Below are positions 30,835 through 43,664 of a stretch of 64,000 nt of DNA, one piece after another; position 1 is the stretch's first letter; each line of letters starts with the position of its first letter. The stretch is from Rhizophagus clarus (lineage: Eukaryota > Glomeromycota > Glomeromycetes > Glomerales > Glomeraceae), in assembly GCA_015698045.1 (NCBI GenBank), contig BLAL01000063.1, positions 1-64,000 on the forward strand, in the 5' to 3' direction. The position numbers were made by a program, and so were the translations under genes. The notes under the pieces were generated by a model that saw nothing but the letters and a program-made list of their open reading frames with translations, made no database searches and was not told where the DNA came from.

Positions 30835-33631
30835 CTAGACTTTTTTTTATAATAATAGAAATTATAGAATTGCTTTGTATTAAATAGAATAATACGAATA
30901 TTAACGTACGATTAATTAAAAAAATTGTAGTAGTTCGCTACGTTTTTTATTTGTGAAACATAAATTAATTTAACACTTGAAATTTGTGTGCATGACGGTA
31001 GCCTGATAAGTAATGGCGTGGTATGATGATATTCACAGGAGAACTTGATTTATTTATTTGTGTTGACTGTTAAATAATTGCCGAACGGATTATTGATTAA
31101 GGTCGAATTTTTTTTTTAAAAAAAAAGAAAAAAAAATAAGAATCTTTTATCAAATCGTCTTTGCCAGAAAACAATTCGTAAATCCTTTGTTTCTTCGGTA
31201 AGTACAAAGAATAGACGCCAACGCTCATGAGCGTCAGAATAGGAATATCAAACGGTTGACATATGTTAGGATTTAACTGGCTGATGTTTATGGTTACATA
31301 GGTTACATGTTATATTTGTTGGCGTTTTCAGTAATCGGGTTGATCCCCATATGTAGTGACCATTTAAATTTAATTTTAGAAACACGGGCGTCCCTAGATT
31401 ATCACGATCATTCGATAATGTTTTTATCACATCGAATCGTTGGCAAGTAAAATTCTCGTAATACTTGTGTCTCATAGTCGATTCTAAATGGGTAAAAATA
31501 TTACGAGTTATTTAATGCTACTTTGGTTAAATTAGCATTGATTACATCGAAACGCATTAATTCATGAATTTTCAAAGAGATCAGTGAGAGTCATAAAAGC
31601 AATACTTCTTTAACAAAGGAAACAGAAATTTCAATAAGACGACGACTCACAAGGTTTGGTGTAACCGTTGATTCCTCATAATTATTTTTATTAAGATCCT
31701 CCTCATTGATGATAATCATCTTTGCTTCACGGATAAATAGGGGCTACTTCTATTTGAGCTATGATTTTGAATTTTTATTTTTTTTACAATAATACAGTAT
31801 ATCTTTCCTTTTTTTTTTTTTTTTTTTTTTTACAATAACATAGTATCTTTTTCCATAAGTAATGATTTCAGATCAATTAATTTTCGAATGGGAAAAACAG
31901 TATTTCGAGAGAAATTTTTTTTAAAGAAAATTACGCATTTTTTTAAAAAAATATAAACGCAAACTATCCAATCGGTTTATATGTGACCAATATAGCAAGC
32001 AGTATGCAATAAAATCTATTGGATGAGTTTGCAGGATAATGCATTATTTGAAGTATTAATTAGGAGTCATTACCGTATTTCGATAAAATTATCACGTGAA
32101 TAATATGTATATATATAATGTGATCAGCCCAATCATCGTAATAATCATTCATCCCTAATGAACTTTTCCACTTTGATCCCTTTTTAATTTTATTAATTTT
32201 ATCTTTTTTTTTTTTATCTTGCTTTTAATGATTATCATTCGTCAAGTTTATTTTACGATAAAAAAAACCTTAAAAACTTTAATATATGGTGTCATATTAT
32301 AATGAGATTTAAAATAAAGTTTTTTTTTTTTATAAGATTCTTTAAAATTAAGATGCATCTGCGTGGCGAACAAACCTTTTTTTCCAATAAGTAGATCTTT
32401 TATATAGTGGCGTGAGAAAATCATATTTAGAAGGTTTATCTCATATTGAACTGCATAATTCTTATGCATTGATAAATTAATTCATTTTCATTTTAGATCA
32501 TTCAAATGAATTTTTTAAAACGGGAAAAGAATAAGAAAGAAAATTTTATTTTTTTCATTTTTTTTTTTTATATTTTATTTTATATTTTTTTCGAAGAAAA
32601 AAAAAAAAACCTCTTAAATCATCCATAATTCCTTTTTGAATAAGACAAAAAATCATTCATAGTAAAAGATAATCAGATAAGTTGACGATATAACTATGTC
32701 AGGACAGATGACGTGTTCATAGAGACTTAAACCAAAACGAGTGATATGATTAGATAAGCCGCAAAAATGCAGACGCCTGTTTATTATTTAATACATCATA
32801 AACTGTTTCATATGATGTAAACATCCGTAAATACTGCGCCACACTTTTTTAAAATTGGCGGGGAAAGGCACTTCACTAAAACGAAATATTCACGTTTTCA
32901 TACATTATACAATTGACTTTGTATGATAACCGAGTATAATATATTTCATTGTGTAAATCCTTTGTTAAGCTCGTGCAACGTCATACTTTTAATGTTTGTA
33001 TAAAAACCGAAGTTATTGATCATCTTTTTAGGGTTCATTGTGTTTTTTTTCTTTTAAAGTAAATGACTATTAAAGTGACATAAATTTGAACGGGTGATCT
33101 CTTACAAGTTTGTGATCAGGCATTGTGGCCGTGCGGAATGTGAAGTTTCATTTATGCCCTAGGTGATTGAATTTTATGCATGTGTTTAAACAAGAAAAAA
33201 GATTGTTATATATCCCCCTGAAAGTTTAATCTTGATTGGCTTGTAATACGTAAAAAAAATTTTTTTTTATTATTATAGTTAAAAAAAAACCTTTACACTG
33301 CATTTTTCTTTGATAAATACATATGTGAAACTTATTATTGGCTGTCACAATAATTTTCTAGTTTTTCATTTTCATTTTCATTTTCATTTTTATTTTATTT
33401 TTTTTTTTTTTTACTCCGGGATTATTTTTATTTTGTCCAACATAAAAAAACTGATGAATTATCTTTTTTGTTTAGTGATTTTCTACTAAGGGGAGGGGTT
33501 GAGAATTCTTTAACTTTTTTATTTGCCTATATATATGCTAGACAATCCGAAATCTCATTTTTTCTTTTTTTAAAAAAAAAATTTTTTTTTTTGTACCAAA
33601 AAAAAGATTATTTTTTTTTCAAACTACTATT

Positions 33632-33662
<31 letters not shown>

Positions 33663-33820
33663 TTAGAATAAAATAATAATAATAATAAAATATATACCTA
33701 TATGTATATATATATATATTTGGAATAAAATAAGCTAACGAAATAAGTTAAAAACAAAAAAAAAAAGTTCAGACGAAAGAAATCATTTGATAAAAAATTA
33801 TCGAATAAATATTTTCAGTC
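30835..33820. other. Three-kilobase gene-free region before the kinase
   Basis: AT-rich with many long homopolymer runs (31805-31835, 33620-33665) and simple repeats (CATTTT at 33365-33395, TATATA at 33700-33720). Open frames at 31266, 32248 and 33468 are low-complexity or unsupported. The kinase promoter and leader should lie in the right part. Confidence 0.45.
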
Positions 33821-36230
33821 ATGACAATTAATGGAACAATAAGCACTCCGAAACGAAGGCAAACTTTGGTATTTTATATTACTTTTGTTTTGTTTTTTTT
33901 TTTTTCAAAAAAATATTTTCTTGTTTATTATTCTGATATTAAAATTTTGTTTATTCTCTCTTCTAATTATTTTAAATAAATAGCAGGGTCAAGTGACAGC
34001 GAATAAATCTTTAAAATCTAAAAGTGCAATTAATACTCCAATGTCTTCAAGTCCTCCTTCACCTAAACCTAAGCGTACTTACACACATAATCCAAGAAGT
34101 AAATCATTAACATTAAGAGCTTCACCAAAAAAAGATTCAGAGAAATCAGAATTTCAATTTGATGATAGAGATACCACCACCACCACCACAACCACAACAA
34201 CAGCAACTGAATCTATTGGGTCTGTAGCATCACCCGTTCATTCCGATCAAACTAATCTAGAAGAATCAGATCCAAATTCTGTTAGCATCATTACGTCACC
34301 GACGCAATCATTAGGAAATCATGAATCAATTGAACAAGCTATTAAATCATTAGAAGAAAAAATAAAATTAGATCAACATGAACATGCTATACGTATTTTA
34401 TCTCGTCAATTACAACAACCTGAATATAAAAAGGATGCTAATGATCCAAACGCATCAGGAAAGAAATCTCTTCGTGCTAATACTGTATCACCAAAACCAG
34501 CTGAAAGAAAATCACTCATAAGGCCAAAATCTTATTCTTATAGTGGTGGTGGTTCACAATCATACAGTAACCCACAAAGATCACAACCTGCTAATAACGA
34601 ACTACAACGTAAAGCTTCCATGGCTTCTATTAAACCAAAACATCTTTGTACTTGCGGTGATGCTGATAGTTTTTGGTGTCAAGTATGTGAAAATCGGAGA
34701 TTTAAATCCTCCTTCCTAAAATGGACAAGCGGAAATAAATCTCTTGATAGCCTTATTCAAGAAACTCAATTAACCACGGCTGGTCCGTTTAATTATCTTG
34801 AGTGGATACCGTTTGATAGATTTCGTCATATTAAAAGTTTTGATGTAGGAGGTTATGGAACTCTTTCTACCGCTGTTTGGTTGGATGGTCCAAGAAGTTT
34901 GCGAGATGAGAAAATTCAAACAAAATGGAAACGAGATTCTCGAAAGAAAGTAATGTTGAAATTTTTACGTGATTCTGAACATATAACTCAAGATTTTCTT
35001 AATGAGGTATGTAATATAATTTAAACGAGTAAGATATTTTTTTTTTTTCTTTTAAAAAAAAAAAAAACAATATATATATTTTTTATTTATTCTATTTCTT
35101 ATTTAAAGTGTAACTTCTTTTTTTTTTTTTTTTTAGTTTGCAGCTTATTATAAACGAATTGCTTGGGATAACTGTATGTTACAATGTTATGGAATTTCAC
35201 AAGACCCCAGTACAAAGAATTACATAATTGTTCAAGAGTTTGCGGAGCATGGTAATTTAAGAAAATATTTATCGGAAAATATAGAAAATACGAGTTGGAA
35301 ACTTAAATTAGCATTGACATGTGATATTGCTAAAGCACTGAAAACTATTCATGGAGCAAATTTAATACATCGAGATTTTCATTGTGGAAATATAATGATC
35401 ACAAATGACATATACACTGCTATGGGGGATCTCGGATTATGTCATCCAATCGTTGGTGATGGAAAATTTTATGGAGTCTTACCTTACCTCGCTCCCGAAG
35501 TTATCAAAAGACGAGAATTTAGTAAAGCTTCAGACATTTATAGTTTCGCTTTTGTTATGTGGGAAATAGCTTCTGGTATAAAGCCTTTTAGTGACAGACC
35601 GCATGATTCCGAATTAGCATTTGATATATGTATGGGATCACGTCCTAAGCCCATAGATGGAACTCCGCCGTGTTATACTGCATTAATGGAACAATGTTGG
35701 GATCCGGATCCTTCCAAAAGACCAAGTGCAGAATCATTACATAGGACTTTATTTGATTGGGCGAAAAAAATCGTAGAAACACCAAAACTTCCTTATAAAG
35801 TTAATACTGAATTCGCCGTTGCTGAACAATGGCGGGTTAGAACTCACCCTCATCCATCTGCTTCAGTCAAAGAACATCCTGAAGCTAAATATACCAGTCA
35901 GCTTTTTGATCTTCAAGATTCAAATATTCCCGATATGGACGAAGTAGCTTGTGATCCACCAGATTCCGAACATGTTAAATCTGAACCATCTCAATCACCT
36001 TCCGTTGAAAGTGTTGGTAGTAATACTGTAATTGAAGAATCTACTCCAAAATGCAAAAGTCCTGATAAACAATTAATAAACGATGCAATAAGTATGTAAA
36101 GTATCTTTTCCTAAAAAATATTATTTTGACGTTTTTTCTTTATTTTTTTTTTTAAATACGTATTAATCTTAATTTATTAAAAGGTCCCAAGATTCTTCCG
36201 AATGAAAAACAAATGGAATTTGAATTTTAA
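33821..36230 (+). CDS. TKL-type protein kinase with disordered head and Cys-rich pre-domain (690 aa, four exons)
   Basis: Exons 33821-33868, 33984-35006, 35137-36091 and 36184-36230. The acceptor of exon 2 is a tandem TAGCAG (33981-33986), so a one-residue (Gln) splice choice is possible. Residues 20-230 are Ser/Thr/Pro-rich and disordered with a Thr run. Then comes a Cys-rich motif (CTCGDADSFWCQVC, about 237-250) and a linker WTSGNKSLDSLIQETQL typical of Rhizophagus kinases. The kinase domain covers about 293-580: Gly loop VGGYGTLS, Lys in KKVMLKFL, catalytic HRDFHCGN, DLG in place of DFG (Asp kept), and LAPE. All catalytic residues are present, so it should be active on Ser/Thr or Tyr. The C-tail is acidic, Ser/Pro-rich. 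The frame could stop at 36097, but the strong GTATGT donor at 36092 and an in-frame final exon (PKILPNEKQMEFEF) make the longer end likelier. Confidence 0.9.
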
Positions 36231-37260
36231 TTTTTTTGGATTAACAATTTAATTATGCGTATTATTTATTTGTGGGATGAAATTTATCATTGAATGGACT
36301 TTTTTCTTTTTTTTGATCTAAATAATTTTTATTTTTATTTATTTTCATTTTATTATTATTATTATTACTTTATTTTTTTTCTTTTCTTTTCTTTTCGTTC
36401 TTAATTACTATCGATAAAGAAGGACAATTATTTAATGACAATTCTGTGAGAAATGATAAGGAATTCATAATGGAGAGAGGTTATTCCATGTTGAATGTTT
36501 TAACGATTACTTAATGAATGCTTGTACAGTATAATCAACACTTTATTTCATCGAGATAATATTCCCAACCTGTAAATGTAAATTACTTACCCTTTTTTAT
36601 AATTTTTTTTTTTTTACCCTTTCTTGTTTTAAGAAATATTTTGAAAATATTTTTTAAAATAAATTATGATTAATTTCACTTGTATCAAAAATAGTGTTTT
36701 TGTGTATAATGGATTTTGGGAGTTTACGATTGAAAGCGGGAAAATAATATAATTTAAGATTCCCTGTAATATAGATTATTAAATATTATACTTTTTTACA
36801 TTGTGATGGACCAATACTGATCTTAATTTAGGCCGGAATTAAATTAATTTCATTTGTTAATGCAAATTCAAGTTCCTGTATATTTATAATTTTCATCCAA
36901 TCTTGATTTATTTCGAAAGGTCGAAGAATTTCTCTTTATTAGGATTGTTATTATTGTTTGAAACTTTTAATTTGTGGAAAATACTATTTGATTGATAGTT
37001 ACAAATTAAATTCGTGAGAAATGAATAATCTATAACGTATTTAATGTAGTATTAATTTTCAGTCAATCTTGGAAGGGTTTCATACAAAATAGAAAGAGAA
37101 AAGTTTTATGGTTTCGCAGCCAAGCGATCGATGGAAATTAGAGATTCTAGGTGAAAGGATCGAAAAACTTTAAAATCAGTTTATGACACGTTATAATATT
37201 GTCGTAATTCACTTGTTATTCTTGCAAAGATTATTTCTCTTGAGAAAAAATCGTAGGAGG
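36231..37260. other. Intergenic, kinase 3' side
   Basis: T-rich runs and a probable kinase 3' end (AATAAT/AATAAA-like words near 36660). No gene is recognised. Confidence 0.4.
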
Positions 37261-37306
37261 AATTTAAAACTAGAATAATGCATTGTTTATATGATGATTG
37301 TTAATA
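37261..37306 (+). pseudogene. 46-bp relic of an F-box gene 3' end
   Basis: 37261-37306 matches the last codons and stop of the F-box gene at 48421-49902 (its 49859-49904) at about 40 of 46 positions, including a 20-base exact run ACTAGAATAATGCATTGTTT. The stop position is conserved (GATTGTTAAT against GATTATTAAT). Nothing else of the F-box gene is recognisable upstream. It is short, so chance in AT-rich DNA is not fully excluded. Confidence 0.5.
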
Positions 37307-38817
37307 TAATTTAATAAAAAATAAAATCAAAAAGAAGACAGTCCATACAAAAAAAAGAAATAAAAAATTTTAGATAAATCATTTAAATCATTTTAAAGGG
37401 ACTTCTAAATTCTTTAAATAAAATATTCTATTTAAGCAAAAAAAAACCACAAATAATTATGAGCACATCTATATTAAAATGAATTGACAAATGATTTAAT
37501 AATTTAAATAATTTAACAAATTTACTCAAAATTCAACTCATGAAAAATTTAGTCAGTGATCGCACCATTCTCTTTGGGCGTGCGTTCACCAGTAATGTTT
37601 ATGTTATTAATACAATTCAAAAAAGTTCAGTAGGTTTGTAAAAATATAATTTTTTAATCGAAAAAAAAAAAACAAAAAATTCAATTAAAAGTTGAAAAAA
37701 GTTGAAATTCATTATTGTTAAGAAATTTAAAATTTAAAAATATTATAAAGATGATTATACATATTATTAAAAACTTTTATTTTTGAGAAAACATAAATAA
37801 CAAAATAAATTTTATGCAAAATGTCAGTCTCCACAACTTTGAATTCTCGCTCATTATTTTAACCTTAATCGCAGTTAAGACTTTGCAAGATATGAACGAA
37901 ATTTTTAAATATATATATAAGATGAATTAACAGATTTAATTTCTTTCACAAAAAAAAAATAATTTAAAAACGTCTAACATTAATAATATATCAATCTTAC
38001 GGATATGGACAAAAATAGTTACAGTTATCTTCGTTGGCCAAATTAAAATAAAAGATAGGGACGTAAAAATTGCATCTTTGACACCAAAGTAATTTTCAGT
38101 CGAATTAATCATTTTTCATTCGTGTCACTCATTCCAGAATTGACTCGATGGAGAAAATAATTATCTTAGTCGAATCATCTTTATATTGGTAGGAGTGAAA
38201 ATCAGTACGTGTTATATAAATTACAAATTATAAATCGGGAGTCAAAAGGAGGGGGGATGGAAGGAGTTCCCAACTAAGGGGCTAGGCCTTCCCGAGTGCC
38301 TTTCTGCTGCTATATTACTTTGTATTCTTTTTTTTTATTCCCTGCATCTCTAACTCATTAAAAATTACTAATTTGTTTTCTTGCCTAGCTGGAGATTTCG
38401 CAATCTCAGAAATACTAATTTGTAATCATATCTAGCTAGAGTTTTCAGAATATTATAAATACTAATTTGTTATCTTATTTAGCACGAATTTTTAAAAAAC
38501 ATATGATGTTTGCAAACTCATTTAATCAAAGATCTGTAGAAGAAGAAAAGGTTATACATCAACTCCAAAAAATATTTCGTTTACTTGAGTGAACTGGCCT
38601 ATCTCCTGCAGTACTAAAGGATAAGGAAGGATTTCTTATTATGAGTATAATAAATTATCAGGCGGGAAATAGGTGGCCTTTTTCTTCGTAATGCCCAGAA
38701 AAAAAAATAAATGATACTCTGTTTTGACATACTGTATATAAGGCAGGAGGAGAATTAATTAATTGAATAAAAATTTTCTGAGTTTAATATTAAACCGCGA
38801 AAGATATACTATATAAA
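37307..38817. other. Gene-free stretch before the fossil cluster
   Basis: AT-rich. 38240-38300 is GC-richer (AAAGGAGGGGGGATGGAAGG) and contains no frame. A TATA-like word TGTATATAAGG at 38730 precedes the decayed ORF at 38818. Confidence 0.4.
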
Positions 38818-40540
38818 ATGTCGTCTCGTCAAGCTAATCAAGCAAATGTCCGTAAAGATATTCGAGCCAAACTTGCAGGAGTAGCATTAAAAACGATACC
38901 ATCCATGTTCCAATGATTTGCTTGCTAAATATCAGAAAGAAATTGCACAACTTTAGAAAGTAAATAAAAGAAAATAGAAATGGGATGTATGATACTTCGT
39001 AAAACAAATCTATAGATGAATTAGCCGACGTCCAGTTAAAGGTTTTAAGCCAAAAGAATTGGAAAAATATTTACTACTACATTTGATAAATGGGCGGATA
39101 CGCAAGAGTGGCTAGGAAAAGAAAATCCAGAATGACATGAAGATGGATCGATTTGGTAGTTTTCAAGACGAATTTCAGAATTAGCACCCAAAAGGGTAAA
39201 AATCAACATGGATTTTGGTATTGGAAGCTTCCTAGAGAGGCATATAAACCACATATTTATGCTAAGAAAATTCGGGATCTAATGGATAATGATGAGGAAT
39301 ATGTTATTGGAGTGGCTAAAGACTGGGAAATAGGTAGAATGGAAGAACGATTACAATGGAGTAAATCTGGTGAGTATGTAGGTAGAAAGGAAGAATGGAT
39401 TCCAGGAGGAAAAGATGAGTATTATATGCCACCTCATGGATGACCATCATATGATGGGTAAACCTTGCCGTGTGAGCATATATAGTCTCACTATAAAAAA
39501 ATAATAAAAAATAACCCAAAACAACTCTCTTATTTTTTTTTTTTTTTTACTTCACACTTGCTTTACTCTGAAATTATGTCTGCACTCGCCTTGCAAAGTA
39601 ACATCTTGTGGCAAATTTTAGATGACTTTACATTTTCGATTCTTCTTGGCATATGTTTTTTAATTTATGTAATCAGAAACCAATTCTCCAATGATCTGAT
39701 AGCTCTGTCATCCCGTGAAATTGCTAATGAGCTTCTGCATGATATCCGAATTTAATGGTATTCTTACCGCAGAAATCGAAAAAATAAAACACGTGATGGT
39801 AATATTACTGCGGAAATTGAAAAGACCTTTATTGAAATGAACAAAAAGCTTAGCGCGAAAGTTAGTATTAAATCATCAATGAACTTTCTGCACGTCTTTA
39901 AGTTAATTCTACTATCACTGCAGAGCTCAGCAGAATCAATAATGAACTTAATAAGAAACTTACCAGAGAAATCACTAAAATTAATTCACGTAATGCTAGC
40001 TATGCTTCTGAGGCGCAGAGAATTTTTATCGATAGTCAATAATGTGACTGCAGGATTTGATAATAAGAGTATGGTTTGTTATGTAAAAATGTAAGCAGCC
40101 TCGAATTTATTGTTATTTCTGGTGTCAATTATGCAGTGCCAAACGTTTTCAACAAAATTTCAATAATTGAACTAGTAAAGACGTTTCATCTGAATTCACT
40201 TTGATCAAGACCTCTATTGAAACCCTTTTAAATGGAATGATCCAGCATTATGCAAATTTGATCAGGCCTCAAACCAATATATATATGATCACATGGAAGC
40301 TCGTTATTAGATTCATCTTTTGAAGAAAATAAGAACCGTTTTAAGCGTGTTTTTAATTCGAAAAAGGAAGAGGGTGATATTATGAAACTATGAAATTTGT
40401 GAACTTACTGGGAAAAGATTGGGAAAAGCACTGTGAAAAGCTTTTATTATGGTGAAGAGAATCCAAAATTTAATAAAGTAATGTCGCTTATGAGAGAAGG
40501 AACTGCTTGTATATGAGTTAGGGCTCAGCAGGCTTATTAA
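38818..40540 (+). pseudogene. Unassigned decayed ORF cluster (fossil)
   Basis: Coding-like, GC-richer blocks on the plus strand. The first begins MSSRQANQANVRKDIRAKLA and contains a later readable part (FWYWKLPREAYKPHIYAKKI, LDNDEEYV-like). A second starts at 39585 with a hydrophobic segment (FTFSILLGICFLIYVI) and continues as Glu/Lys/Ser-rich sequence; a third coding-like part lies at about 40180-40520. The ORFs are closely packed, with TATA-like words before each, a layout seen in compact virus-like or large mobile elements. I could not assign any block to a known family. It is clearly broken, with many breaks (more than five), and is treated as a fossil. Confidence 0.4.
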
Positions 40541-41469
40541 GCAGGAATGTTTTTTTTATGCCTTTAACCTGCTACTCCATTATTTTTTACTTTCATTTTT
40601 ACTTAGCCTGCCGGATCTTTCTCATGTATTACATTACAAAAATATAAGAAATATTTACTTCAGATTTTTTTAAATGTATGTATGTTTTATGTATTACATA
40701 CGTTCTTTTAAATATAAATTTTGTGTTCGCTTATCAATGAAAAATAATCTGGCTTGTAATAAAAAAATTAAGCTCAAACTTTTTAAAAAAGAGAATAATA
40801 TGATGCTGGGACTCACATTAAATGGTCGTACTTCCTCCCTTTTTGATAGTATCATACATTTTCATCGCTATCTCTATCATTTTCTATCTGAAAAATTGAT
40901 ATTGTTTATATTAATTAATGATCTGTTACCATGTACTGTACATTGGCATGTACATTGGCATCAGAAGAAATGTATGTTATTGCACGGGCGTGCTTGATAA
41001 TGGTATGATGTGGCGCTTTGCGCCACATCAGATCATTAAGAAAGCCGCACGTGCAATAAAAATATTAATATCTGGACAACATGACCATCATAACTAAACT
41101 TTACCTGTTTTTAGTATTAAATCTAAAATTAATATTAGTTTTATAATATTTAGCATAATTTTTATAACTCGCGATTAATATACTATATTTAGCATAACAT
41201 TTATAATTCGCAATTAACATACTATTTCAATAATATTACAAGCATGATATATTAAGCACGATGTGAAAAATATCGGTACAGAATAAAATGATGGTCCTAT
41301 AGGGCCGTATATTAATTTGTATTAAAATATTATCGACTGATAACTGAAATCAGTAAATTCACTTATAGCACATGATCGTAATGTAATTTATTAGCTAATC
41401 ATTCATTAATCTGTGCGATGATTGATTTTTTTTTTTTTTTGATCTCTTTCACATCTTTTTTTTATTCTT
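40541..41469. other. Spacer between decayed clusters
   Basis: Contains a 3'-end-like module (TTAGCCTGCCGGATC, then TTTCTCATGTATTAC at about 40619-40633) that recurs at about 43925-43965, and a perfect hairpin at 41006-41030. No gene is supported. Confidence 0.4.
41006..41030. other. Perfect 11-bp hairpin, GC-rich for this window
   Basis: The stem TGATGTGGCGC pairs with GCGCCACATCA around a TTT loop. It is the strongest GC-containing palindrome noticed in the window. No T-run follows, so there is no support for a terminator; it may be a remnant of a mobile-element end. Confidence 0.7.
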
Positions 41470-43664
41470 GTGAAACTATGAAATGGCATTGTAGCTTTTG
41501 TGAAGAAAAGGTTTGGGATGCCTGTAAAGTCTGCGAAATTTTTCTATGTTATGAGCACTGACTTTTTTGTCCACGATAATTCTCAAGAAAATGAACCCTT
41601 AAGAAATGCTTCTCTAGATAGCCTCCTATCAGTCGAAACTGTTAGAAAATGGAAGAGGAAAGATGTCCTGGATTTCTTACAGAAAAAGATAGAAGACTTG
41701 GATATTGAGCCCAATAATATCAAGGTAATCGAGAACAACAGAGTTGCTGGTGATGCCTTTCTCAAATTGACAGCCAAATGCTTATTAGTTATCCTTACAA
41801 CCTTCTTGGCGGGCTGGCTGGAGCCATAGCATGTTTGATTGAGCGTATTAATAGCAAAAGCCACGGTAATTAAGTTGGAATAAAAATAATTTTGTCAGTC
41901 ATAATACCAAATACTTACTTAATCTTGTGCTTTCCTTTTCTGCTTCTTATTGTCAAACTTGCCCAAAAATAATTCGCGTTATCATAGAGCAACCTGGTGG
42001 CACTGGTAAGTAAGTCATAATAATTTTGGTTAGCATGAGTAAACGCGTCTTAACTCGATTTTTAATAACTTGTTTTGTCATTTCTCATCTTCGCTTTATA
42101 TTAATAATATTTATCAATATTATAGAGAATAAATTATGAAAAATAAGTGATTTTAAAGGTGATAGAAGTGATAATGTCTTACAAAGTTTGGAATGCTTTC
42201 AAATGTTCAACGTTAACCAATAGAATTCTTATTATGCCTGAGGAAGTTTCTTAAGGTCTTTTAGGTATTGATAATGTTAACAAATTATCTACCATCTTCA
42301 TCCATTGTCATTATAATGATTTATCTGGTATCATTTTTACAGGTAAAAATCTCCATTAGTAGTGTATTAGTAATCCAGGAATTGGAAAAACCTTTCTCGA
42401 CTATTACTTACTTTATCAACTTGCAGAAAAAAATGAAACTGACATATACCACCAACATAGCAGATCTGTGGTTTTCTTCAGTAAAAAACAAGTTATTAAT
42501 GATTCTGTTCACATGATTATCTAGGTAAAGATAATGTTTGGTATATTGTGGATACTCAGAAGCTGAAGGAATATTGTGCAAAGATAATTCTTATCTGTTC
42601 ACCCCAGGTGAATTACTATAAAAAGTTTGATGATCTTAGAGTAAAGATAATATATATGCTGGTATGATCTCTCTCAGAGATCAAACATTGCAAGAATAAT
42701 AATATTAATATTTTCAAAGTTTTAAAGACAAAGAAATTCTAGACTTATATAATAAATGAGGTGGGATTCCTCAGTATATCTTGTTTTACGCTTAAAATTA
42801 TACTCTACAGAGCCTTCCAAATGCTAGAATTAACAAAATTAATATGAATATAATAAGCTTTGTTGGTGAAGCCACTCAAGTTAATGATATCAGTCTTAGA
42901 CTCGTTTATATCCGCACAAATGTATTAGAAGAAGAAAAAGCAAAGGAAGAAAATCACCAAATAAAGAAGAAAAAGTAATCTTATATTTTCAGAACCTTCT
43001 ACATCAATAAATCTCAAACCTCTCATAATTAGTAGCTTTTCATAACCTTCTACATCATGAGAACCTTCTACATCCTTTACATTATCTACATCATGAGAAC
43101 CTTCTATATCCACTTCATAGGAACCTTTTAATAAAACTAGTGTGACGTAGAATGATAATACTGTAAAGTATTATAGTCAATTTATTTTAGAGTTCGCATC
43201 TGATTACATTACTAAAGAAGCCAAAAGGCACTTTGCTAAATATTTTGTGTAACTTTTTTTTCACTTGCCTGTCATAAAGATGTCAAGATTACATATTAAT
43301 AAAAGATCTTACTTATTCACCTCGTTTATGGTTAAAGCTAACTAATCTGGAAATAAATTATTTTTTTAGCAGTTTATATTCCTGCTTTTTACACCTAGCC
43401 TGATAACTTTTCACTCCAAAAAATTTATTTTGAGAAGGGTGTACAGCTTAGGCATTGGTTAATAAGGAAGTCCAAAATCAACTCTTTGATTCTGTTAGTA
43501 ATGATGCACTTAGGAAGAAAAAGAAAAAAGCTATTAAGATTTTTGAGTTATTCAATGAAATCGATAAAGATAAGATTAATATGATTAAATCTTTTTCTGT
43601 GTTAACAATATCAAAATTAAGCCAGGATAATATAGACCACATATTGGTTAATTTTACGAAATAA
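41470..43664 (+). pseudogene. Decayed Crinkler/RHS-type NTPase effector gene (fossil)
   Basis: Parts in order on the plus strand: a Cys-rich start (CSFCEEKVWDACKVC); a SAM-like helical region (VRKWKRKDVLDFLQKK, VIENNRVAGDAFLKLTA) resembling heads found on Rhizophagus Crinkler proteins; a P-loop region with Walker A NPGIGKTF and downstream DNVWYIVDTQKLK and AKIILICSPQVNYYKKF, as in the CR/RHS NTPase module; and a charged C-terminal block (43455-43664). The family (Crinkler-RHS) is inferred from these landmarks. The gene is broken at many points (of the order of ten) and is presumably old. A small imperfect repeat of ACCTTCTACATCATGAG lies at 43000-43110. Confidence 0.6.

Noticed and set aside
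33468-33671. Phe-rich frame before the kinase
   Set aside because: Made of T-runs; low complexity.
37100-37170. Possible tRNA-like segment (CGCAGCCAAGCGATCGATGG)
   Set aside because: No cloverleaf with matching acceptor and T arms could be drawn.
41006-41030. Rho-independent-type terminator
   Set aside because: Hairpin without T-run in a eukaryotic window.
42925-43113. Minus-strand frame with DVEGSHDV repeats
   Set aside because: Produced by the ACCTTCTACATCATGAG repeat on the other strand within a fossil; not a gene.
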